From positions 3,038,001 to 3,102,000 of the forward strand of contig CP121688.1 in assembly GCA_038396625.1 (NCBI GenBank): a DNA stretch of 64,000 nt, given 5' to 3'. Positions within the stretch are counted from its first letter, which is position 1. Each line of letters starts with the position of its first letter. The position numbers were made by a program, and so were the translations under genes. The notes below the pieces were generated by a model, which was not told the DNA's origin, searched no databases, and saw nothing but the letters and a program-made list of their open reading frames with translations. The stretch comes from G038396625 sp038396625 (GTDB taxonomy: Bacteria; Bacillota; Clostridia; Peptostreptococcales; Thermotaleaceae). This document shows, in pieces, positions 44,340 through 54,087 of the stretch.

Positions 44340-45374
44340 TCATTTGATTTCACTTGTAATACTATCAAATAGCTCCTCACCAAAATCCGACTTTATTACT
44401 GGCCATACCGTTTCTCTAGCTTTCTTAGCAAATTGTGAAAGTTCTTCATCACTAAATTCTAATACCTCTATACCTAACTCTTTTAGTTTATTTTCATATT
44501 CTTTTTCCATTGCCTCTGCTTTTTCAAACCTTTTTTCTTCCATAAACTTGGCAGCTTCTTGTAATGCATTTTGTTCTTCCGGTGTAAGTTTTTCCCACAC
44601 ACCTTTATTGATGTATAAGTACCACATTTCAAAATGGTCATTTACTGGTAAGTAATATTTGATTAAATCTCTCATGCTTGAATAATATGCTTCAGCCCCT
44701 CCACCGATGGCACCTTCTACGATACCTGTTTGCATCGATGTAAACGTATCTGCCCAAGGAAGAGGTGTTGCTATAAATCCCAATGCTTCTGCGGTTTTTT
44801 CAAAGGATTTCATTGGAGGTACCCTTATCTTAATATCCTCTGCTACGTCTGGGTTGCCTGGGTCTACAGGTTCTTTCACCAAACATATTCCTCCAAAATA
44901 GAGTGGATATGTAGCAAGCAGTTTTATATCATTTTTATCTAATAATTCACCCATTGCCTGAACCAACTTGCCCTCACTACTATATAAACGCTTTGCTTGT
45001 TCCCAATTTTCTACAAGGTATGGTGCATTTGAAATCCCAAATCTTTTATCAAGGTTTGTTCCCAATGGTGCAAGTTGCATTTCAATATCCCCAATGCTTA
45101 CCCTCTCTTGTACAACCGTATAATCTCCCAATTGGCTAGCAGGATATATTTCTAATTTCAAAGAACTATTGCTTCTTTCTTCAAGATCTTTTGCAAATGC
45201 TTTTACATCAACATCTGCTACAGCATCAGCAGGCCTTATATGTCCTATTTTAAATACTTTGGCTTCTGCTTTTTCCTCTTCTCCTGATTGTTCTGTAGAA
45301 GGTTGGCTTGAACATGCTGTGAATGAACCCATTGCTAATACAATACACAATAACCACACACATATTTTCCTCAT
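44340..45374 (-). CDS. dctP: TRAP transporter substrate-binding protein (DctP)
   Basis: A 344-residue exported lipoprotein (lipobox TACS) with the DctP fold: FKIGHIRPADAVADVDVKAFAKDLEERS, LEIYPASQLGDYTVVQERVSIGDIEM, IRVPPMKSFEKTAEALGF (the Arg that salt-bridges the substrate carboxylate) and FTSMQTGIVEGAIGG. It captures a carboxylate or amino acid outside the cell and delivers it to DctQM. Unusually, it is encoded after the cyclodeaminase-type gene instead of next to dctQM. Confidence 0.93.
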   Translation of the reverse strand: MRKICVWLLCIVLAMGSFTACSSQPSTEQSGEEEKAEAKVFKIGHIRPADAVADVDVKAFAKDLEERSNSSLKLEIYPASQLGDYTVVQERVSIGDIEMQLAPLGTNLDKRFGISNAPYLVENWEQAKRLYSSEGKLVQAMGELLDKNDIKLLATYPLYFGGICLVKEPVDPGNPDVAEDIKIRVPPMKSFEKTAEALGFIATPLPWADTFTSMQTGIVEGAIGGGAEAYYSSMRDLIKYYLPVNDHFEMWYLYINKGVWEKLTPEEQNALQEAAKFMEEKRFEKAEAMEKEYENKLKELGIEVLEFSDEELSQFAKKARETVWPVIKSDFGEELFDSITSEIK

Positions 45375-45400
45375 TTTTTTCCCTCCTTGTAAAATAATTT

Positions 45401-46432
45401 TTATACAAATTTAAACTTTTGATTCAAACGACGTTCCATCGCTTTATTATAAACAACAGTAGCTACTGCAATATCCATTGCTCCTGTCCCAATAGGTATA
45501 CAAAGTATTCTTTCTTCTTCAGAAGTTCTACCCATCTTTTTACCTGCTGCAATTTCACCTATTGTTGCATAAATATTTTCTTCGGTAATATCACCTGCTT
45601 CACTCAGTTCTTTGAGGGCGCCTCTATGCAGGCATTGCCCCACATGATCAACAATTATTTTATCCGCATCTAATATAAACGCATTATCGCATTCCTGATA
45701 TGATCCCATAGGGAATACAATGGTTCCAGGCTTTATCCATTCATTTTTCAGGAATTTATCCTTAGATTGTGTTACACAGACAATTGCATCTCCTTTTGCT
45801 GCTTCCTTTGGATCGTCTACTACAATGATTTCTCCTTTTACAATATCCTTCATATTCTCTGCAAAGCTGAGACTTGCCTCCTTATGAATATCGAATATTC
45901 TTAATTCTTCAATATCACAAACTTCTGCTATCGCCATTGTTTGTGTATGCCCTTGCATTCCTGCACCGTACAATCCAATTTTTATTTTCTTTTTATTATG
46001 GAGATATTTTAAAGCAACTGCTGTTTGTGCACCTGTACGAAGATTGGTGATCAGCGCTCCATCCATGGCTGCTTTAAAGTACCCTATTTTAGGATCAATC
46101 AGCAATATCAATGAAGTTATATAGGGTAAACCCAATTTCTTTCTTTCCCCTAAAAATCCCCCAGCCCATTTTATGCCAGCTGAATCAAGCCATCCAACGT
46201 ATGCTGGCATTGCATTCATAAAGCCTTGATATGGAGGATATTCACTACTCTCACCTAAATCTAAATTTACTTTTGTTGGGTTAATGGTGGTTCCTTCTCC
46301 AAATCCTTTAAAGGTCTTATCACAGATATCAACAACTTCATTCATGGTAATAAGTTGTTGAACCGCCTCCTGACTTAACAACATTGTTTCATAAATTTCC
46401 CCACTTTTTAATTTTTTTTCAATTCCTTTCAT
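45401..46432 (-). CDS. Ornithine cyclodeaminase/mu-crystallin family protein
   Basis: A 343-residue NAD(P)-dependent enzyme. Substrate-binding half: NPTKVNLDL and AGIKWAGGFLGERKKLGLP. Nucleotide site: IGLYGAGMQGHTQTMAIAE, then VCVTQSKD and HVGQCLHRGALKEL. The family includes ornithine cyclodeaminase, alanine dehydrogenase, ketimine reductase and opine-type dehydrogenases such as SbnB. Lying inside a TRAP operon, it should act on the imported compound. GGGGGAG lies before the ATG. The precise reaction is unknown. Confidence 0.88.
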   Translation of the reverse strand: MKGIEKKLKSGEIYETMLLSQEAVQQLITMNEVVDICDKTFKGFGEGTTINPTKVNLDLGESSEYPPYQGFMNAMPAYVGWLDSAGIKWAGGFLGERKKLGLPYITSLILLIDPKIGYFKAAMDGALITNLRTGAQTAVALKYLHNKKKIKIGLYGAGMQGHTQTMAIAEVCDIEELRIFDIHKEASLSFAENMKDIVKGEIIVVDDPKEAAKGDAIVCVTQSKDKFLKNEWIKPGTIVFPMGSYQECDNAFILDADKIIVDHVGQCLHRGALKELSEAGDITEENIYATIGEIAAGKKMGRTSEEERILCIPIGTGAMDIAVATVVYNKAMERRLNQKFKFV

Positions 46433-46471
46433 TTGATCTCCCCCTTGAACAGTATCATTTATTCTTTTACA

Positions 46472-47773
46472 TTACATGAAGCCAAATAGCTTTGGTAGCC
46501 ATAATGACAATTGTGGCCAGAAGGTTGTTACAAACACAATGGGCGCATACCCAATCAATAAAAATTCCATTGTAGGTCTTATAATTTCCGCAAATTCACA
46601 TTTTCCTATCCTCATTCCAAGGTATAATATACTAGCATACGGAGGTGTTATTCCTCCCATGGCTAAATTCACGCCCATTATGGCAGCAAAATGTATTGGA
46701 TGAATTCCTAATTCTTTTACCAAAGGTAATAATAATGGGGCAACCAGAATCATTCCTGTTGCATCGTTCACGATCATACCTACCACAAATAAGAATACAT
46801 TGATAATAATAAGCATAAGGATTCTATTGTCTGTTAAATTAAAGAACATTTCCACAATTGCCTGTGGTACCTGAAGCATTACATACGTCTGGCTTAACAT
46901 TAAGCAAAATACAATCATTGTCATAATTGCACCAATAGAGCTTACTGATTCTAAGGTCATATTATAAAAGCTTTTAAGATTTATTTCTTTATATATTGCA
47001 AACCCTACTGGTATAGAGAATACCCCTGCTACTGCTGCTGCCTCTGTGGGTGTAAAAACGCCTCCATAAATTCCCCCTAAAATAATTACTGGCATTGCTA
47101 TAGCTGGCAACGCTACTATTGTTCGTGTTTTGATTTGTTTTTTCTTTTCTTGGAAGGTTAAAGGTTTTTCAAGAATCAGATGAAACTTTTTCGCCCGCAC
47201 TAGGTTAATGATGCAAAATACGAAGGTTATTAAAATCCCTGGCCCCACTGTAGATAAAAAGCAAGCCAAAATAGATGTTTCTGTGATCCATCCATACAAA
47301 ATCATGATGACACTAGGAGGAATTAATAATCCAAGTACAGAAGACACTGTTACTAGAGCAGTGGCATATCCTCTTGGATATCCTTGTTCTACCATTCTGG
47401 GTATCATAATCGGTCCAGTAGCTGCTACACCAGTAAATCCACTCCCGGATATGGCGCCTATAATTGCACAGGTAACTACACTAACTACACCCAATCCTCC
47501 TTTAATTCTACCTATAAACACATCCGCTAAATCTAATAATCTTGCAGCAATGCCACTGCCACCCATTATCGTTCCTGCAAATATAAACAAAGGACTGGCT
47601 AGTAACACAGGACTTATAGATTGGTTAAAGGCCCACAGCACCATACTTTTCATAGATACGCCCCCAAAAACACTCATAAACAGTAATGCCCCGCCAAAAC
47701 AATATGGCAGTGGGATACTCATCATCAACAGAAACACCAATAGAATTACATCAAGAAGTACGATTGTTAGCAT
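46472..47773 (-). CDS. dctM: TRAP transporter large permease (DctM)
   Basis: A 433-residue protein with about 12 membrane helices. Signature stretches: SPLFIFAGTIMGGSGIAARLLDLAD, VTCAIIGAISGSGFTGVAATG, GVFTPTEAAAVAG and NDATGMILVAPLLLPL. It forms the Na+-driven translocation channel with DctQ. It overlaps dctQ by 7 bp. Confidence 0.96.
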   Translation of the reverse strand: MLTIVLLDVILLVFLLMMSIPLPYCFGGALLFMSVFGGVSMKSMVLWAFNQSISPVLLASPLFIFAGTIMGGSGIAARLLDLADVFIGRIKGGLGVVSVVTCAIIGAISGSGFTGVAATGPIMIPRMVEQGYPRGYATALVTVSSVLGLLIPPSVIMILYGWITETSILACFLSTVGPGILITFVFCIINLVRAKKFHLILEKPLTFQEKKKQIKTRTIVALPAIAMPVIILGGIYGGVFTPTEAAAVAGVFSIPVGFAIYKEINLKSFYNMTLESVSSIGAIMTMIVFCLMLSQTYVMLQVPQAIVEMFFNLTDNRILMLIIINVFLFVVGMIVNDATGMILVAPLLLPLVKELGIHPIHFAAIMGVNLAMGGITPPYASILYLGMRIGKCEFAEIIRPTMEFLLIGYAPIVFVTTFWPQLSLWLPKLFGFM

Positions 47774-48300
47774 CCCGAGCCCTCCCTATTTGTTGGTTTG
47801 TTTTTCTTCAGATAAGTTTTTATATGATCAAAAAGCTCTACAGCTGTGTAGACCGTCATGAGTGCTACCCCTATAAACATGGCACTTTCGCCCAAAAACA
47901 TTGGGATATACAAAAGATCGCTTAACTTCCATCGCGTAAATGAATATATAAAAAACCAATAGTTCCAATATAAAAGCCATATGCTTATCAACAAAGATAG
48001 AAGTGCTTTTACTATATTGAATAATTGCTTTGAACGGGCTTTTTTTATATACAGGGTCAAAATACCACAAGATATATGACTTCTTTCTTGGGATGCGTTT
48101 GCGCCTCCTATCATATATATCCATATTGTAGGGAACAAAAGTAATTCTTCAACGCCCATTAGAGGTGCTTTAAAAACATATCTTAGAAAAACTTGTATTA
48201 CTACTAATATAGGAATAAATAGTATTAATAAAAAACTAACGAATTTCTGGGCTCCAATGAACTTGTCAACAGCTTTCCTCATACCACTTTTCATTTCCAA
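47767..48300 (-). CDS. dctQ: TRAP transporter small permease (DctQ)
   Basis: A 177-residue protein with four membrane helices: FLLILFIPILVVIQVFLRYVF, LLLFPTIWIYMIGGANA, ALLSLLISIWLLYWNYWFFIY and FIGVALMTVYTAVELFDH. The LRYVFKAPLMGVEEL motif is typical of DctQ. It assembles with DctM. Its gene follows gntR by 33 bp, in the same operon. Confidence 0.93.
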   Translation of the reverse strand: MEMKSGMRKAVDKFIGAQKFVSFLLILFIPILVVIQVFLRYVFKAPLMGVEELLLFPTIWIYMIGGANASQERSHISCGILTLYIKKARSKQLFNIVKALLSLLISIWLLYWNYWFFIYSFTRWKLSDLLYIPMFLGESAMFIGVALMTVYTAVELFDHIKTYLKKNKPTNREGSGC

Positions 48301-48333
48301 CTGTTCGCCCTCCTTTTTCTCATTACTAAATTA

Positions 48334-48996
48334 TCAAAGCTGCAAAAGCAGATTTGTCACCGTATCTAAGTCATCTATGACATATTGTATGGCAGCTTCT
48401 TCATCCCTTACTTCAAGAGCATGGATAAATTTACTGTGAACATGTGATAGACTTAGTTCAGTATTTTTTTTAAACTCATCTGCACATCTATCAAGATATT
48501 GTTTTAGATAATATACAAAACCCCTATAACATTCTTCCCGCAAGCTTTTTATGATGTTGTATAAAGTTTCATTCCCTGAAAGCTTTGCAATATAAAGATG
48601 AATTTTCATCCCTTCTTTAAATGCTTGATTTAAATCGTCTTTTTTATAGCTATCGCACAGTTTTTGGTTTAATTCTTTCAAATAGTCTATATCCGCCCTT
48701 TTTAAATATTTTATTGCCTTTTGAATAGATAGGGGTTCCAAGATGTTTCTCAATTCATATATTTCTCTTATTTTCTTGACTGGCAATGGGGCGATTTGTA
48801 TTCCTTTTTTGGGAATAACTGTTATCAAACCTTCACCACTTAACACTTTTAATGCTTCTCGGACAGGCGTTCTACTCACATTTAGCCCTTCTACAAGTTC
48901 TTTTTCTGATACCAATTCTCCAGGCATTAATTCACAATACATTATTTTTTCCTTTATCATATCGTAGACAGTCTTAACATTTGATGTATACTTCAT
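48334..48996 (-). CDS. GntR family regulator, FadR/FCD type
   Basis: A 220-residue regulator. The N-terminal winged helix has PGELVSEKELVEGLNVSRTPVREALKVLSGEGL. The C-terminal all-helical FCD ligand-binding domain (about 80-215) has the His/Asp-rich metal or ligand pocket (KIHLYIAKLSGN, SKFIHALEVRDEEAA). First gene of the TRAP operon, so an autoregulated control protein that senses the imported substrate or a product. Confidence 0.92.
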   Translation of the reverse strand: MKYTSNVKTVYDMIKEKIMYCELMPGELVSEKELVEGLNVSRTPVREALKVLSGEGLITVIPKKGIQIAPLPVKKIREIYELRNILEPLSIQKAIKYLKRADIDYLKELNQKLCDSYKKDDLNQAFKEGMKIHLYIAKLSGNETLYNIIKSLREECYRGFVYYLKQYLDRCADEFKKNTELSLSHVHSKFIHALEVRDEEAAIQYVIDDLDTVTNLLLQL

Positions 48997-49248
48997 CTTC
49001 TATCAGCTCACATTCAGATATTAATTTGGCTTATCATGGCTACATGAAATTTTTGTATAGCCATTTTATATCCCCATTCTATATTTAGACAATCCTTTCT
49101 ATTTAAGTAATTCAGGGAATAGATCTCAATAAAGTTTCTTTATCCATATGCAACACCTTTAATTTTTCAAGATCTGTCCTTCTTTTGTAAAGCCTCTTGA
49201 TCAAGCTTTAGGCACGAATCCCATAGGAATATCTTCTTTCAACAAATA

Positions 49249-50820
49249 TCAAATAGATTTGCTGTGAAATATTTTTTTCTCTATAGCCCTTGCTGTAGGC
49301 GTATTAGAGATGCCCGCACCTAATGTATCTTTTAAAGATATGTCCATTAACTTACCTACTTCATCTAACGCCCCAATCATTTCATCTGCTGGAATCACGC
49401 TATCTATCCCTGCAAGAGCCATTTCAGCACAAATAATTGCATTGACGGCTCCCATGGTATTTCTTTGTATACAAGGTATTTCAACCATTCCAGCTACAGG
49501 ATCGCATACAAGACCTAAGATGTTACCTAGGGCTAGAGAAAATGCACTTAAAATTTGTGTATCATTTCCATCTAATATTTGGGTAATCATTGCCGCTGCC
49601 ATAGCTGAAGCACACCCACATTCTCCTTGGCATCCACATACAGATCCTGATATAGATGTTTTTTGAGTTATGATCATTCCTAGTCCAGCCCCTACAAATA
49701 GTCCTTCTACAACTTTCTCTTCAGGTATCTTGTTACATTCAGCTACAGTAATCAGAGCTGCTGGAACTGTCCCTGCTGATCCAGCCGTAGGACATGCTAC
49801 AATCTTGCCCATCGATCCATTTACCTCCATAATTGCCAGTGCATTTCTGACTACCTTTGAAATATTTATGCCACATATGCTTTTTCCGTTTTTTATATAT
49901 TCCTCCATCTTTTTTGCATTTCCACTAAATATATTCCCCAGTAAAATGTTTTCTTTTTGTAGACCATCTTCTATAGATTTTTTCATTACCATATAATTCT
50001 GTTTCATTTGTTCAATGACTTGTATTCTCTCTCTACCAGAATTTTTGCATTCAAAATCAATAACTAGATCATGCATCGAAGCCTTTCTTTTTTTAGATTC
50101 TTCAACCCATTCACTGCATGATTTGAAGAATTGTTTATTTGCAATATTTACAGGCATAATGGCTTTGATTAAATGGATATCTAGGGTACTTGGTATTTTC
50201 CTGAGCTTTTTAATTACATCTTGATCTATGGTTTTTTTGCATGTTATACTAAAAATTGCATATTCTCCTGTATTCTTAAATAATAACTTTACATTCTCTC
50301 CTGCAATTTTTTTTACCATTTCTTTGAACGTGCTAGCATCTTTGATCGTTGTTCTTCCAAGGAGGTAATCCTGTTTCCCATCCAAATTAACCTTATATTC
50401 ATTGATTTCTTCTACATAGATATTTCCCCCACCAATTGTGGCTGCCCTTACATATTGTTTTTTATCATTGTGATCTATCATGTAGATCAAGATGGTACTA
50501 GGGTGTGCCTCTTCAATCTCAACGGTATCAATGGTAACCTTTACACCTTTCTTTTCTGCCAGTTGTATCGCATCTTTTAACTGTTCATCATCCACCTTCA
50601 TTCCTAGAATACCCGCTACTACAGCCACATCCGTTTTATGAAAAGAATATGTACTTTTTAATGAACCATGAAATAATACAGTTATTTCTTTAGGATTGTA
50701 GTCACAAAGCTGTCCTGCAACTAATCCTATACGCACTGCTCCTGCCGTATGGGAACTTGAAGGTCCAACCATAATTGGCCCTACGATGTCAAAAACATCA
50801 AAATTATTAACAATGTCCAT
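49249..50820 (-). CDS. sdaA: Iron-sulfur L-serine dehydratase, fused beta-alpha form
   Basis: A 523-residue single-chain enzyme. The N-terminal beta part has DIVGPIMVGPSSSHTAGAVRIG (about 10-31) and an ACT-like segment. The alpha part (from about 235) has VVRNALAIMEVNGSMGKIVA, ACPTAGSAGTVPAAL and the cluster cysteines in SVCGCQGECGCASAMAAA and CDPVAGMVEIPC. It deaminates L-serine to pyruvate and ammonia. It lies upstream of the gntR-TRAP operon in the same direction with a 250-bp gap, so it may be separately transcribed. Confidence 0.93.
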   Translation of the reverse strand: MDIVNNFDVFDIVGPIMVGPSSSHTAGAVRIGLVAGQLCDYNPKEITVLFHGSLKSTYSFHKTDVAVVAGILGMKVDDEQLKDAIQLAEKKGVKVTIDTVEIEEAHPSTILIYMIDHNDKKQYVRAATIGGGNIYVEEINEYKVNLDGKQDYLLGRTTIKDASTFKEMVKKIAGENVKLLFKNTGEYAIFSITCKKTIDQDVIKKLRKIPSTLDIHLIKAIMPVNIANKQFFKSCSEWVEESKKRKASMHDLVIDFECKNSGRERIQVIEQMKQNYMVMKKSIEDGLQKENILLGNIFSGNAKKMEEYIKNGKSICGINISKVVRNALAIMEVNGSMGKIVACPTAGSAGTVPAALITVAECNKIPEEKVVEGLFVGAGLGMIITQKTSISGSVCGCQGECGCASAMAAAMITQILDGNDTQILSAFSLALGNILGLVCDPVAGMVEIPCIQRNTMGAVNAIICAEMALAGIDSVIPADEMIGALDEVGKLMDISLKDTLGAGISNTPTARAIEKKIFHSKSI

Positions 50821-50963
50821 TCATGTCACTCCTTCTTTGAAAATTTTTATGCAGCTGTACCTAGGTATAAAATGCATTGTTAATATAATATTGCAAGTAT
50901 TAATCATGTATACTTCATATATATATGATATATGTTTAAAATATTCTTATTTTTTAAAACATT

Positions 50964-51005
50964 ATAAAAATACTATTCATCCCTTAGGACAAATAGTATT
51001 TTTAT
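50964..51005. terminator. Bidirectional hairpin
   Basis: ATAAAAATACTATT (50964-50977) pairs perfectly with AATAGTATTTTTAT (50992-51005). It lies downstream of the CoA-ligase-like gene (minus strand ends at 51119) and upstream of sdaA, ending the sigma-54 operon. Confidence 0.82.
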
Positions 51006-51118
51006 ATCATTCGCTTATTATTTTTTTTGTTTGAATATATAAACACTTGCAAGTTTTTTATAATACTACTTTCTTCTTCATTGATTATTAAATACTTTTC
51101 CCTTCTAAACTAATATCA

Positions 51119-52549
51119 TCACTTCATGTTTTTTGCAAATTTTTCTCTTATCTTGCCATATTTTCTAAGCGCCACGATAGCATTAACAGCCTGTTCTGCT
51201 GTTGGATAAGCCGGAATGCCATGCTTTCTCAGTTTCATAATTGACGCATGACATTCCTCACCACCTTGACATTCCATAATTAAAGGTTTGCCAAGATGTT
51301 TATAGGTTTCATATATCTCAATATATAAATCTGTTACGGCTGGAACATCTGTAACAGATGTTGGGCAAATTGATCCATAAATTGCATCAACGTTCGGATC
51401 CCGTATCGCTTGGGTTATCGCACCTTTATATTGTTTTGGTGTTGCTGTACCTGCTATATCTACTGGATTCAAAGGCGAGCCGAACATAGGCATATATGTC
51501 CTTATTCTATCTCCTAGCAGCGGAGAGATTTCCTTTAGTTCACGCATTGGCATTCCTATTCTTTCGAAATGATCACAGGATAATAGTCCTGATCCACCAC
51601 CGTTAGTAATCATTACAACATTATCACCTTTTAAAGGTGGCTGTAGTCCAAGGGTCAGTGAAACATCTAAGAATTCCTGCCATGTAGTTGCTCTAATTAC
51701 TCCAGCTTTTTCAAAGATTTCATCAAATAACACATCACTGGTTCCTTCATTTTCAGAAGCTGTATGAGCAAACGCTGCTTTTACACCGATTTTAGACCCC
51801 CCCACCTTGATAGCTACTACAGGTTTCCTAGGAACCACGTTTTGACAGGCTTTAATATATGCTTCAGGAGAATCTAGCCCTTCTATATAAGTAGATATAC
51901 ACTTCGTATGCGCATCTTGCGCACCGTATTCGATAAATTCTGCAAAATCTACATCTGCTTTATTCCCAAGCCCTACAAAAAAGCTCATTCCAAAGTTTAA
52001 CATTTGAGAAGTACCTAAAGCTGCTAATAAGTTCGCCCCAGATTGAGAAATCATAGCTACAGGTCCTTCAACTGGAAGATAGGGAATAAACCCACAGTTA
52101 AAATTGAGATATGGACTTCCCATTCCTACAAGGTTAGGACCTATTAATGGCAGCTTATTATCCCGACAATATTGGGTTAATTCATCCTGTAATTTTCCTC
52201 TACCTATTTCTTTAAATGCGCTAGTAGCAATAACAACAACCTTTGCCTTTTTCGCTACTGTATGCTCTAAAACCATTTTTACTAAATGTGCAGGTACAGC
52301 AACAAATACTAAGTCTACTGTTCCTGGAATATCTAGAATTGTTTTGTATGCCTTTAAGCCATGCACTTTATCTGCTCTAGGATTGACAGGATATATTGTT
52401 CCTTTATATCCCCATTTATTTAATCCTTCAATAACTTTATATCCTACCTTTCCATCATAGCGAGAAGCCCCTACTACAGCTATCGAAGATGGATTTAATG
52501 CATATTTTAGATTTTCAACTACATATTGGCGAGGAGCATTTATTTTCAT
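51119..52549 (-). CDS. ADP-forming acyl-CoA synthetase alpha-like protein
   Basis: A 476-residue protein of the acetate-CoA ligase (ADP-forming)/succinyl-CoA synthetase alpha type. A CoA-binding domain (about 15-140: SSIAVVGASRYDGKVGYKV, GTIYPVNPRADKV) leads to the ligase domain (PVAMISQSGANLLAALG). This is followed by AAFAHTASENEGTSD, whose His is in the position phosphorylated in the family, and by a third domain with MITNGGGSGLLSCDHFE. The ATP-grasp beta part is absent here. It would interconvert an acyl-CoA and acid with ATP formation if a partner exists. Its start abuts the stop of the tandem Lrp-like gene. Confidence 0.8.
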   Translation of the reverse strand: MKINAPRQYVVENLKYALNPSSIAVVGASRYDGKVGYKVIEGLNKWGYKGTIYPVNPRADKVHGLKAYKTILDIPGTVDLVFVAVPAHLVKMVLEHTVAKKAKVVVIATSAFKEIGRGKLQDELTQYCRDNKLPLIGPNLVGMGSPYLNFNCGFIPYLPVEGPVAMISQSGANLLAALGTSQMLNFGMSFFVGLGNKADVDFAEFIEYGAQDAHTKCISTYIEGLDSPEAYIKACQNVVPRKPVVAIKVGGSKIGVKAAFAHTASENEGTSDVLFDEIFEKAGVIRATTWQEFLDVSLTLGLQPPLKGDNVVMITNGGGSGLLSCDHFERIGMPMRELKEISPLLGDRIRTYMPMFGSPLNPVDIAGTATPKQYKGAITQAIRDPNVDAIYGSICPTSVTDVPAVTDLYIEIYETYKHLGKPLIMECQGGEECHASIMKLRKHGIPAYPTAEQAVNAIVALRKYGKIREKFAKNMK

Positions 52550-53782
52550 TTATTTCTCCTCCTTTCCAAATTGACATTTGATCGGCGATTTTTTTATCGT
52601 CCTGTTTTCAAGGAAATCATCAGTAAATACACATTCTTCCCAAAAACCATTTTCTTCATCAAGGCGACAAACCCAACGTCTAAACATTTTATTGATATCT
52701 GCTTCTTTAATATCTTCTATTTCACTATATTTAGAAAGTATATTTCTTAATGCATCAATATCTGATATTTCATTGTAAGCGCCTAACATTATGTCGTAAA
52801 AAGAATCACTAAATTCATATATTGTATTAAATTCAGGAATCTCACTTAATTCATCCACAATCTGTGTCTTTCGATAGCATGGAATGTTTTGAAATATTCT
52901 AATAACGAATGCATGAGTTGTTAAGTTTAGCTTCATAGAATTTAAATGGAATAAGGGTACTAAAATACGTTTTTGCTCTATTACTTCTTTCATGCCAGCT
53001 AGCATATCCTTAGGGTCTAAACCAGATATCTTCGATAAAACATTAAAATCAAATAATTGCGCTACTGGCCTTTCTGTATTCAACGCTTCGATCAATTTTA
53101 AGTCTGTTAAATCTATTTTATTTTGAATTTTTGCTAGCTTTTCTAGCTGCCCTTTTCCCCAATAAACTTTTCTATAAGCCTCCTTTGGTGCATCCCACAT
53201 GTTTACATGGGACTCACGAACATCTCGCCTGATAGGACAAATATGTACAAATTCAATTTCAGGATTATCCTTCCATGGTCCGATGACATCTGCTAAGAGA
53301 TTATCTAAAACCCTCATATGATTTCCATTATAGAAGTCAAAATCTCCTTCCATTTCATAACCTGTACATATATCATCTTTACTTTGATACCAATCCGATA
53401 ATTTTTTCTTTGCTTCTTTTGACGTCCCTTCTCTTAGTTTTACAAACCAATAATAAAGTCCCCAACCATAAACTTGAGTTGCAGGATTCATGACAAACAT
53501 GATTAAATGTTCATCATATAATCTATGCATACGCTTAATGATGTCTTTTTTATCTAACCCTGTAGCTTTTGCTAAATATTCCATATTAAAAACTTCTGGA
53601 TGTATTTGATAGGCAGATTTAGCTATATTGTATGCACTCATTTTTGCATCGTCTAGGGGTATCACTCCTGGTTCTAAAAAACCTACACCTCTCGGATCAA
53701 AAAAATATCTCTGCTTCCATTTCAACTGACTATCGGTTCCTAATAGATAGTCAATATGTGTGGCAACCTTTTTTTCATCCAT
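52550..53782 (-). CDS. Tandem Lrp/AsnC-like protein, unrecognised
   Basis: A 410-residue soluble protein, first gene of the sigma-54 operon. It appears to hold two related halves. Half one: helix-turn-helix-like FNMEYLAKATGLDKKDIIKR, then a beta-alpha part LYYWFVKLREGTSKEAKKKL. Half two, from about 220: DLTDLKLIEALNTE, VLSKISGLDPKDMLAGMKEV, then HAFVIRIFQNIPCYRKTQIV. This resembles two Lrp/AsnC units (HTH plus RAM) in one chain. It may be a regulator or a ligand sensor tied to the CoA-ligase-like gene that follows without a gap. Function not recognised. Confidence 0.6.
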   Translation of the reverse strand: MDEKKVATHIDYLLGTDSQLKWKQRYFFDPRGVGFLEPGVIPLDDAKMSAYNIAKSAYQIHPEVFNMEYLAKATGLDKKDIIKRMHRLYDEHLIMFVMNPATQVYGWGLYYWFVKLREGTSKEAKKKLSDWYQSKDDICTGYEMEGDFDFYNGNHMRVLDNLLADVIGPWKDNPEIEFVHICPIRRDVRESHVNMWDAPKEAYRKVYWGKGQLEKLAKIQNKIDLTDLKLIEALNTERPVAQLFDFNVLSKISGLDPKDMLAGMKEVIEQKRILVPLFHLNSMKLNLTTHAFVIRIFQNIPCYRKTQIVDELSEIPEFNTIYEFSDSFYDIMLGAYNEISDIDALRNILSKYSEIEDIKEADINKMFRRWVCRLDEENGFWEECVFTDDFLENRTIKKSPIKCQFGKEEK

Positions 53783-53888
53783 TTTTTCCCCTCCAATTCA
53801 TTTTTTATTTTCATTCATACGTTTTAAAATGCTCATGATCCTTTCTAGAAACTGTTTGTAATAAACTTGCGTCCTTACTTTTTATATT

Positions 53889-53904
53889 AGCAAGAGGTAT
53901 GCCA
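53889..53904 (-). promoter_or_regulatory. Sigma-54 (-24/-12) promoter
   Basis: On the minus strand TGGCATACCTCTTGCT (53904-53889) matches TGGCAC-N5-TTGCW, with GG and GC 10 bp apart as required. It lies about 107 bp before the tandem Lrp-like gene and just downstream of a gene for a sigma-54 activator. GTTGATC copies at 53929-53935 and 53978-53984 are possible activator sites. Confidence 0.85.
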
Positions 53905-53938
53905 GATCAATATTCAATCAGCTTTTTTGATCAACAAA

Positions 53939-53973
53939 AATAGTCCCTCTTTTAAAACCTTCTAGGGACTATT
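53939..53973 (-). terminator. Terminator between activator gene and sigma-54 promoter
   Basis: AATAGTCCCT (53939-53948) pairs perfectly with AGGGACTATT (53964-53973). On the minus strand it is followed by TTTG. It insulates the downstream operon from the activator's transcript. Confidence 0.78.
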
Positions 53974-54053
53974 CTAAGATCAACTCCAATGATTTACCTT
54001 ACATCTATTCTTTTGTTTTCTAGAAAAAATAATAAATGTTTTATTTTTATACT

Positions 54054-54087
54054 GTTAAAAAATTGCACAGCTGTTCAATTTTTTAAC
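54054..54087. terminator. Hairpin over the activator stop codon
   Basis: GTTAAAAAATTG (54054-54065) pairs perfectly with CAATTTTTTAAC (54076-54087). It overlaps the last codons of the activator gene, a second terminator-like element. Confidence 0.6.

Noticed and set aside
49021..49075. ATGGCTA/TAGCCAT inverted repeat between sdaA and gntR as a terminator
   Set aside because: Short stem with a long loop and no T-run; not convincing.
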